Assembly (NCBI GenBank): GCA_002298155.1
Contig: DBME01000358.1
Span: 1 to 13,957, forward strand
Source of the DNA: Holophagaceae bacterium UBA706
GTDB taxonomy: Bacteria; Acidobacteriota; Holophagae; Holophagales; Holophagaceae
DNA: 13,957 bases
Direction: 5' to 3'
The translations under genes and the position numbers were made by a program. Shown here one piece after another: positions 9,356-13,957 of this stretch. The stretch's first letter is position 1. Every line of letters begins with the position of its first letter. The notes beneath the pieces are model-generated. The model ran no database searches and was not told the DNA's origin. It saw only the letters and a list, made by a program, of their open reading frames with translations.

Positions 9356-9859
9356 TTATTTTTTACGGGTTTTCCGGGACTTCGCTTCGGCGGGCACCGG
9401 CAGGCCGCCCACGACCTTGGTTCCGTCGCTGAGGATGAGGTTCCATCCCAGGCGGTCACCCTTGTGGAGGCCCAGGCGCTTGATGGTGCCCACGGGGAAC
9501 TCCACGAAGTGTCGGGACAGCACGGCACCGCCATAGGTGGGGCAGTCGTCGCCCCGCATGGGGGAGCAGGGCGGGGCCTTCTCCACGGTCTCCACGATGG
9601 TCCCGTCTTCCTTCACCCAAACCACGTCCAGGGAGATGAGGCAGTTCTGCATCCAGATGCTGCGGTTGCCATCCTCGGCGTAGATGAAGATCATGCAGCG
9701 GTCGCTGGCCAGGGACTGGCGGTGCATGAGGCCCAGCTTCTGCTCCTGGGGCGTGCGGGCGACTTCGGCCAGGAAGCGCTGGCCCTTGGCCACGACGGCG
9801 CCCCCGTCGGGGGTGACCGGGGCGGCGGCCAGGGCAAGGCTGAGGAACATGGGGATCAT
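9356..9859 (-). CDS. Exported DUF192 family protein
   Basis: The 167-residue protein starts with a short hydrophobic leader (MIPMFLSLALAAAPVTPDGG), probably a signal peptide cut after about residue 13. The rest is a DUF192 domain: RTPQEQKLGLMHRQSL, CMIFIYAEDG, SIWMQNCLISLDVVWV and GTIKRLGLHKGDRLG are its recognisable segments. Family function is unknown; the proteins are small exported beta-rich domains. Four cysteines (CMIF, NCLI, PPCSPM, DDCPT) could form disulfides after export. The end is very basic (KSRKTRKK). ATG 9859 has GGAG 5 bases upstream. It follows the aminotransferase gene by 33 bases and is probably the last gene of the thyX unit. Its AAAAAA codons fall where a U-run for a pssA terminator could lie. 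Confidence 0.88.
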   Translation of the reverse strand: MIPMFLSLALAAAPVTPDGGAVVAKGQRFLAEVARTPQEQKLGLMHRQSLASDRCMIFIYAEDGNRSIWMQNCLISLDVVWVKEDGTIVETVEKAPPCSPMRGDDCPTYGGAVLSRHFVEFPVGTIKRLGLHKGDRLGWNLILSDGTKVVGGLPVPAEAKSRKTRKK

Positions 9860-9892
9860 GGGAGCTCCGGTTTCCGTTGATGTTACTTGCAG

Positions 9893-11098
9893 CTAGTTGA
9901 ACCAGTCCAGGACGCGTGCGACGTCCGGCTCCTCGTGCCACCCGTGGAAGGCCACCCGCAGGTATCCTTCCCGTACGGACGTGTAAACGCCCCGTCGCAT
10001 GCCCTTGGCCATGAGGGCCTGGAGCCCCTCGGGCCCCCGGCCGCCATGGTGGAGGGCCAGGATGGATCCCAGGCGGTCCGCTTCCAGGAGGGCTTTCAGG
10101 CGTGCGGCTTCCTCCGACCAGGCGGGGATCCTCGAGAGGCCGGCCAGGAAGCGCTCCTGGAGGAACCGGATGTGCCCGGCGATGGCCGGGATGCCGGCAT
10201 CGTTGAGGGTCCGGAAGGATTCCAGGGCCCCGGCGCAGGAAAGGGTATTGTAGGTCCCGGGTTCCATCCGCCGGCCATCAAGGAGCCAGGCGCGCTGGTG
10301 GTCGGTGGAGGCGCGGTCGAAGACCATTCCGTCTTCCACGGAAAGCCAGGAACCGAAGGGGATCAGGTCCCTGCGGAAGGCGGGCGCGGTCCACAGGAAA
10401 CCCTGGCCCTGGGGGCCCAGGAGCCCCTTGTGCCCTCCGGTGGAGAACGCGCTGGCCCCCTCCAGGTCGGGCACGGCCGTGCCGGCCCCCTGGATGCCGT
10501 CCACCACCAGGTGGACGCCCCGGTCCCGGCAGGCCCGGCCCAGGCGGGCCAGGTCAAGCTTGAGGCCGTCCTGGAAACGCACCCAGGACACGGTGAGGAT
10601 GCGGGTGGCATGGCCCAGGGTCTCCAGGATCCGGGCTTCCGGGTCATCGGCGGCGGTGGGGGGGGTGGATTCCCAGGCCTGGGCGCCGGCCCGGTGCCCG
10701 GTCCAGAGGGGCGTCTCCCGGAACCGGACGCCCCGGGCCTCCAGGGCCTTCCAGGGCCAGATGTTGGTGGGGAACTCACCCAGGGGCGCCACCACCTCGT
10801 CGCCCCGGCTCCACCGGAACCCCTGGGCCACGGTCACCAGGCCGGCGGAGGTGGAGGGGACCAGGGTGATGTCCTCCGCTTCGCCCCCCACCAAGCGCGC
10901 GGCCTGGGCCCGGAGGGCCTCCGGGATGCCCAGGCTGTCCTCCTGCCAACCCAGCTCCCAGGGCCACAGTTCCTTGTGCAGGTAGGCGCGGATGGTGCGG
11001 ACGACCGACCTGGGCACCGGCCCGTCTGCGCAGTGCATGAGCCAGAGGTGGTCGGAATCCAGGTGGAAGAGGGCGGGGTTGAGGGGAGGAAGGGTCAC
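9893..11098 (-). CDS. PLP-dependent class V aminotransferase family protein
   Basis: This 401-residue fold-type I PLP enzyme belongs to the class V group (cysteine desulfurase/isopenicillin N epimerase-like). The phosphate-binding region is [15 protein letters not shown]. The Asp that contacts the PLP pyridine nitrogen is D200 in [10 protein letters not shown] with Q203, and the Schiff-base lysine is K224 in [13 protein letters not shown]. No SufS/IscS-type active-site cysteine loop was noticed, and no specific substrate can be assigned. The frame is open 31 codons upstream into thyX, but GTG 11098 overlaps the thyX TGA as GTGA and gives a natural N-terminus ([19 protein letters not shown]). 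No strong Shine-Dalgarno precedes it, so coupling to thyX is likely. The link with thymidylate synthesis is unexplained. Confidence 0.88.
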   Translation of the reverse strand: MTLPPLNPALFHLDSDHLWLMHCADGPVPRSVVRTIRAYLHKELWPWELGWQEDSLGIPEALRAQAARLVGGEAEDITLVPSTSAGLVTVAQGFRWSRGDEVVAPLGEFPTNIWPWKALEARGVRFRETPLWTGHRAGAQAWESTPPTAADDPEARILETLGHATRILTVSWVRFQDGLKLDLARLGRACRDRGVHLVVDGIQGAGTAVPDLEGASAFSTGGHKGLLGPQGQGFLWTAPAFRRDLIPFGSWLSVEDGMVFDRASTDHQRAWLLDGRRMEPGTYNTLSCAGALESFRTLNDAGIPAIAGHIRFLQERFLAGLSRIPAWSEEAARLKALLEADRLGSILALHHGGRGPEGLQALMAKGMRRGVYTSVREGYLRVAFHGWHEEPDVARVLDWFN

Positions 11099-11775
11099 GG
11101 CCGGTCGGTATCCAGGAGGGCCTTGATGGAATTGGGGTAGAGCTCCTCCACCATGCGCTTCACGGCGTGGGCGTACTGCTGGATCTCCCACTGGGCGTGG
11201 CTGTCGGTGCGCAGGCGGATGAAGTGGGCGGCGGCCTGGAGGCTCACGGTCCAGTAGACTTCGGAATAGAGGCCCAGGGGGAGGACGCAGCGGGCCTGTT
11301 CCCGGCAGACCCCCAGGGCGATGAGGGACTTGTACTGGGCCACGGCGTTACGGCAGGCGGCCAGGAAGACCTCCTTCGCCTGCTCGCCATCCAGGCCGTC
11401 GATCTGGCCCTCGGACCCCTGCTTGTTGACCTTGGCCTGGCGGCGGAAGGTCCCGGGCACGAAGAACTCGTCCTCGGGAAATTCCACGTAGCGGCCGCTG
11501 ATCTCGTTGAACTCGCTGGCGATCCGGTGCTTCATCCACTGCCTGAACACGAAGATGGGCGCCTTCACGTGGAAGGTCAGGGCCGTGTGCCGGAAGGGGG
11601 AGGTATGGTCGTGCTCCGCCAGGTAGGAGATGAGCTTGCCGTCGGCGTCGTCGAAGGTCTCCTTGCGCTTCCCGAAGGACACCCGGGCGGCGTTCACCAC
11701 GCTGAGATCCGATCCCATGTGGTCAACCAGCTTCACGAATCCTCGGTCCAGCACGGCCAGTTCGGTCAGGGGCAT
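11095..11775 (-). CDS. thyX: FAD-dependent thymidylate synthase ThyX
   Basis: ThyX makes dTMP from dUMP using methylene-THF, FAD and NADPH, replacing ThyA and sparing dihydrofolate reductase. The 226-residue protein has the family fold signatures: [13 protein letters not shown] near 26-38, [19 protein letters not shown] (55-73), FRQWMKHR (77-84) and NEISGRYVE (90-98). The ThyX motif usually reads RHRxxSxNExSxRY. Here it is [15 protein letters not shown], with Lys in place of the first Arg and one extra residue between Ser and Asn. The C-terminal [20 protein letters not shown] is conserved. ATG 11775 has GGAG 5 bases upstream. The frame is open far upstream, but that region is antisense to tal. 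It is the first gene of a thyX-aminotransferase-DUF192 unit, divergent from tal. Confidence 0.96.
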   Translation of the reverse strand: MPLTELAVLDRGFVKLVDHMGSDLSVVNAARVSFGKRKETFDDADGKLISYLAEHDHTSPFRHTALTFHVKAPIFVFRQWMKHRIASEFNEISGRYVEFPEDEFFVPGTFRRQAKVNKQGSEGQIDGLDGEQAKEVFLAACRNAVAQYKSLIALGVCREQARCVLPLGLYSEVYWTVSLQAAAHFIRLRTDSHAQWEIQQYAHAVKRMVEELYPNSIKALLDTDRP

Positions 11776-11805
11776 AGAGACTCCATGCCCCGCATTGTAA
11801 CCCGG

Positions 11806-11835
11806 GACATAGCCGACTTCCGGTGCCCGGCTCAA
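11806..11835 (-). promoter_or_regulatory. Candidate thyX promoter
   Basis: The minus strand reads TTGAGC (11835-11830), 18 bases, then TATGTC (11811-11806), about 30 bases before the thyX ATG. A competing -10-like TACAAT lies at 11799-11794 but has no -35 partner. This is hexamer matching only, and either or neither may be used. Confidence 0.3.
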
Positions 11836-11870
11836 CCTGCGATGATGGAAATGCTTGGCAGGCAGCCCAA

Positions 11871-11906
11871 GGCCCCGGGTCCGTCCCCGGACGGCGCCCC
11901 GGGGCC
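11871..11906 (+). promoter_or_regulatory. Very strong GC stem-loop in the tal leader
   Basis: GGCCCCGGG (11871-11879) pairs perfectly with CCCGGGGCC (11898-11906). Inside it, CCGTC (11881-11885) pairs with GACGG (11890-11894) around a CCCG loop. The result is an outer 9-bp and an inner 5-bp all-Watson-Crick stem, separated by one unpaired base on the left and three on the right. It lies 34 bases before the tal ATG and outside any likely coding sequence. No U-run follows, so it does not look like a simple intrinsic terminator. It could be a leader control element or an mRNA-stabilising hairpin. Confidence 0.45.
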
Positions 11907-11940
11907 CCTGGTGCCCCGCCCCCCTTTTCCGGAGCAACTT

Positions 11941-12588
11941 ATGAAATTTTTCATCGATACCGCCAACATCAGCGAGATCAAACGCATCAATGAGTGGGGC
12001 ATCCTGGACGGCGTCACGACCAATCCCAGCCTCATCGCCAAGGAATCCGGCAAGCCCTTCGAAGCGATCATCGAGGAGATCTGCGCCATCGTCGACGGCC
12101 CCATCTCGGCCGAAGTGATCGCCCTGGACGCCCCCGGCATGATCTCCGAGGGCCGGGCCCTGGCCAAGATCCACAAGAACGTCGTGGTGAAGGTCCCCCT
12201 CACCGCCGAGGGCCTCAAGGCCACCTACGCCTTCAAGGCCGAGGGCATCAAGACCAACGTCACCCTCTGCTTCAGCGCCACCCAGGGCCTCATGGCCGCC
12301 AAGGCCGGCGCCACCTACGTCTCCCCCTTCGTGGGCCGCCTCGACGACATCAACATGGTGGGCATGGACCTCATCGAGGAGCTGGTGACGATCTTCGCCA
12401 ACTACGACCTGGCCACCAACGTCCTGGCCGCCTCCATCCGCAGCCCCCGCCACGTGACCGATTCGGCCCTGGCCGGCGCCCACGTCGCCACCATCCCCAC
12501 CAAGGTCTTCGACCAGATGCTCGCCCATCCCCTGACGGACCGCGGCATCGAAGGGTTCATGGCCGACTGGAAAAAGAGCGGCCGCTAG
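11941..12588 (+). CDS. tal: Short-form transaldolase (TalC/FSA family)
   Basis: Transaldolase moves a dihydroxyacetone unit between sugar phosphates in the non-oxidative pentose phosphate pathway. The 215-residue protein is the short single-domain TIM-barrel type (MipB/TalC/FSA). It starts [20 protein letters not shown], has [13 protein letters not shown] (23-35), and its Schiff-base lysine is K84 in VVVKVPLT. The acid-base position holds Glu (E58, in SAEVIALD), and the later active-site position holds Phe (F130, in SPFVGRLDD). True transaldolases have Glu and Phe there, whereas fructose-6-phosphate aldolase has Gln and Tyr, so transaldolase is favoured. GGAG lies 7 bases before the ATG. The frame is open far upstream, but that part is antisense to thyX. 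A terminator-like hairpin follows the stop. Confidence 0.95.
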   Translation: MKFFIDTANISEIKRINEWGILDGVTTNPSLIAKESGKPFEAIIEEICAIVDGPISAEVIALDAPGMISEGRALAKIHKNVVVKVPLTAEGLKATYAFKAEGIKTNVTLCFSATQGLMAAKAGATYVSPFVGRLDDINMVGMDLIEELVTIFANYDLATNVLAASIRSPRHVTDSALAGAHVATIPTKVFDQMLAHPLTDRGIEGFMADWKKSGR

Positions 12589-12602
12589 ATTCCCAGGACC
12601 CG

Positions 12603-12636
12603 CCGGCCGGTTATCCCCTTCGGCCGGGTGATTTTT
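12603..12636 (+). terminator. Probable intrinsic terminator after tal
   Basis: CCGGCCG (12603-12609) pairs with CGGCCGG (12621-12627) across an 11-base loop. GTGA and then five T (12632-12636) follow. It begins 15 bases after the tal stop. The all-GC stem is strong; the T-run is short and slightly displaced. Confidence 0.6.
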
Positions 12637-12886
12637 CTCAGAGAACCCCAACAACTCAGCACCTCAGCGTTTAGCTTTTCCCCAAGCCTGCCGATCTGAT
12701 CGGATGTGGACCGGAAACCTCCGGAAGCCTGGGAACGAGCCATCTGTTGGGGTGCTGAGGAGTTGATGACGAAATGCGCTGGACCTTCTGAAATGCCTAT
12801 AGACGTGGGGACTGAAAAAATTTTACAGTGTAGGACAAAATATTTCATCTACGCAGTACACTGAAACCCCCTTGAAAGGCGTAGAG
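12637..12886. other. Non-coding spacer with several short repeats and an A+T-rich segment
   Basis: This is most of the only long gene-free stretch. It contains CCCCAACA (12646-12653) and CTCAGCACC (12655-12663), each with an exact inverted copy about 100 bases away (TGTTGGGG 12745-12752, GGTGCTGAG 12751-12759). It also contains a palindrome CCGATC-T-GATCGG (12691-12703) and a tandem ten-base repeat CCGGAAACCT/CCGGAAGCCT (12711-12730). From about 12812 it becomes A+T-rich, with a dyad CAGTGTA-N24-TACACTG (12826-12832, 12857-12863). CTGAAA occurs three times (12788, 12812, 12861). Reading frames here carry no recognisable protein. The right part must hold the promoter of the downstream hydroxylase gene, but no clear -35/-10 pair was found. 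Confidence 0.6.
12826..12863. repeat. Inverted repeat, candidate operator upstream of the xdh-like gene
   Basis: CAGTGTA (12826-12832) and TACACTG (12857-12863) are perfect 7-base inverted copies around an A+T-rich core, 23 bases before the start codon. The position and symmetry would suit a dimeric regulator or a leader hairpin. A competing GTAG/CTAC pairing exists inside. Confidence 0.35.
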
Positions 12887-13957
12887 ATGTCCACCCTACA
12901 GGTCAACGGCCGGGAAATCATCACGTCGAAGGACATGAACCTTTTGGACTTCCTCCGGGACGAGCTGAGGCTCACCTCCGTCAAGAACGGCTGCTCGGAG
13001 GGCGCCTGTGGCGCCTGCATGGTGCTGGTGGACGGCAAGGCCTCCCGCGCCTGCCTGTTCAATACGGCCAAACTGGACGGCAAGCGCATCGTCACCGTGG
13101 AGGGCCTCACGCCCCGCGAGCAGGACGTGTACGCCTGGTCCTTCGCCAACGCGGGCGCCGTGCAGTGCGGCTTCTGCATCCCCGGCATGGTCATCAGCAC
13201 CAAGGGCCTCATCGACGCCAACCCCGACCCCCGCCCCGAGGACGTCACCAAGGCCCTGGGCCAGAACGTCTGCCGTTGCACCGGCTACGTGAAGATCGAG
13301 AAGGCCGTCCTGGACTGTGCCCGCATCTTCCGGGAAGGGACGCCGGTGCCTGCGGATTCCGAGTCCTTCCTGGCCGTGGGGGCCCGCATCCCGCGCACCG
13401 ACGCCCGCGACAAGGTCCTGGGCACCGGGGTGTACGTGGACGACATGAAGCTGCCCGGCATGCTCCACGGCGCCGTGCTCCGGCCCCCCAAGGCCCGGGT
13501 GAAGGTGCTGGGCATCGACGCCTCGGAGGCCCTGGCCATGCCCGGCGTCAAGGCCGTGCTCACGGCCGCCGACGTTCCTGGCGACCGTTTCCAGGGGCAC
13601 ATCATCCACGACTGGCCGGCCATGATCGCCGTGGGCGAGGAGACGCGCTACGTGGGCGACGCCATCGCCCTGGTGGCGGCGGAGACCCGTGCCCTGGCCA
13701 AGGAGGCCGTGACCCGCATCAAGCTCGACTACGAGGCCCTGCCTCCCCTGGTGGACCCCCGCCGCGCCCTGGACGAGGACGCGCCGCAGCTCCATCCCAA
13801 GGGCAACCTCCTGGCCAGGACGGTCCTGCGCCGGGGCGACGTGGAGAAGGCCATCGCGGAAGCGGCCCATGTGGTGCACCACACCTTCAACACGCCCGAA
13901 ACCGAACATGCCTTCATGGAGCCCGAGAGCGCCCTGGCGGTGCCCGAGGCCGACGGT
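12887..13957 (+). CDS. Selenium-dependent xanthine dehydrogenase-like molybdenum hydroxylase, 3' end beyond window
   Basis: The 357 visible codons begin MSTLQVNGREIITSKDMNLL. They encode a plant-type [2Fe-2S] domain (C36, C41, C44, C56), then the helical second [2Fe-2S] domain (C94, C97, C129, C131 in QCGFCIPGM and CRCTGYVKIEKAV). From about residue 165 they enter the aldehyde oxidase/xanthine dehydrogenase large subunit (GTGVYVDDMKLPGMLHGAV, MPGVKAVLTAADVPG, YVGDAIALVAAETRALA). Iron-sulfur and molybdopterin parts are thus fused without an FAD domain. The wording around the clusters (LRLTSVKNGCSEGACGACM, EGLTPREQDVYAWSFA, GAVQCGFCIPGM) matches, from memory, the family annotated as selenium-dependent xanthine dehydrogenase. 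A Mop-type aldehyde oxidoreductase is the alternative. The Mo/Se active site lies outside the window. GAAAGG lies 7 bases before the ATG. Confidence 0.85.
   Translation, partial: MSTLQVNGREIITSKDMNLLDFLRDELRLTSVKNGCSEGACGACMVLVDGKASRACLFNTAKLDGKRIVTVEGLTPREQDVYAWSFANAGAVQCGFCIPGMVISTKGLIDANPDPRPEDVTKALGQNVCRCTGYVKIEKAVLDCARIFREGTPVPADSESFLAVGARIPRTDARDKVLGTGVYVDDMKLPGMLHGAVLRPPKARVKVLGIDASEALAMPGVKAVLTAADVPGDRFQGHIIHDWPAMIAVGEETRYVGDAIALVAAETRALAKEAVTRIKLDYEALPPLVDPRRALDEDAPQLHPKGNLLARTVLRRGDVEKAIAEAAHVVHHTFNTPETEHAFMEPESALAVPEADG

Noticed and set aside
9330-9364. Possible intrinsic terminator at the end of pssA (AACC/GGTT arms followed by six T)
   Set aside because: The stem is only 4 bp plus a bulged GC pair, and the T-run is explained by Lys codons of the DUF192 protein on the other strand. 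Too weak to annotate.
11167-11940. Upstream extension of the tal frame, giving a 473-codon product
   Set aside because: The added part is antisense to thyX and has no family similarity. ATG 11941 has a proper ribosome site and the normal transaldolase N-terminus.
11776-12654. Upstream extension of the thyX frame, giving a 519-codon product
   Set aside because: The added part is antisense to tal and of shadow composition. ATG 11775 has GGAG upstream and gives the normal ThyX length.
12585-12848. 87-codon minus-strand frame in the spacer after tal
   Set aside because: No ribosome site, no recognisable motif, and it runs through the terminator hairpin and repeats. A chance frame is more likely.

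Overview
The window is a G+C-rich, densely packed stretch of bacterial chromosome, mostly housekeeping genes. Codons strongly prefer G or C in the third position, start sites are a mix of Shine-Dalgarno and non-Shine-Dalgarno types, and adjacent genes often overlap by a few bases. The gene set (fused selenium-type xanthine dehydrogenase, ThyX, short-form transaldolase, CHAD protein, GalU) would fit an Acidobacteriota/Holophaga-Geothrix-like organism. That placement is an inference from style and gene content, not something the sequence proves. No tRNA, rRNA, IS element, phage gene or CRISPR array was seen.

Layout: (1) 1-2387, minus: uvrA, cut by the left window edge. (2) 2469-5870, plus: a tight run of a CHAD-domain protein, a membrane sensor histidine kinase (ATGA overlap) and galU. 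(3) 5867-8393, minus: DUF948 protein, YtxH-family protein and mnmG read as one unit. mnmG converges on galU, and both stop codons share one CTAG. (4) 8501-9352, plus: pssA, divergent from the DUF948 gene. (5) 9356-11775, minus: thyX, a class V aminotransferase (GTGA overlap) and a secreted DUF192 protein, converging on pssA with a 3-base gap. (6) 11941-12588, plus: a short-form transaldolase with a very strong GC hairpin in its leader. (7) 12589-12886: the only long non-coding stretch (298 bases), with a terminator-like hairpin, several small repeats and an A+T-rich segment. (8) 12887-13957, plus: the first 357 codons of a fused [2Fe-2S]/molybdopterin hydroxylase resembling selenium-dependent xanthine dehydrogenase, cut by the right edge.

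The genes cover DNA repair (uvrA), thymidylate synthesis (thyX), tRNA wobble modification (mnmG), phospholipid and sugar-nucleotide synthesis (pssA, galU), pentose phosphate metabolism (tal) and purine/Mo-Se redox chemistry (xdh-like). The CHAD-kinase pair is the least understood unit. No clearly new multi-gene system is visible. The most interesting signals are regulatory: three plus-strand genes (CHAD, galU, pssA) each have a -10-like hexamer exactly 6 bases before their ATG, as expected of leaderless mRNAs; the tal leader hairpin; and the structured spacer before the xdh-like gene.
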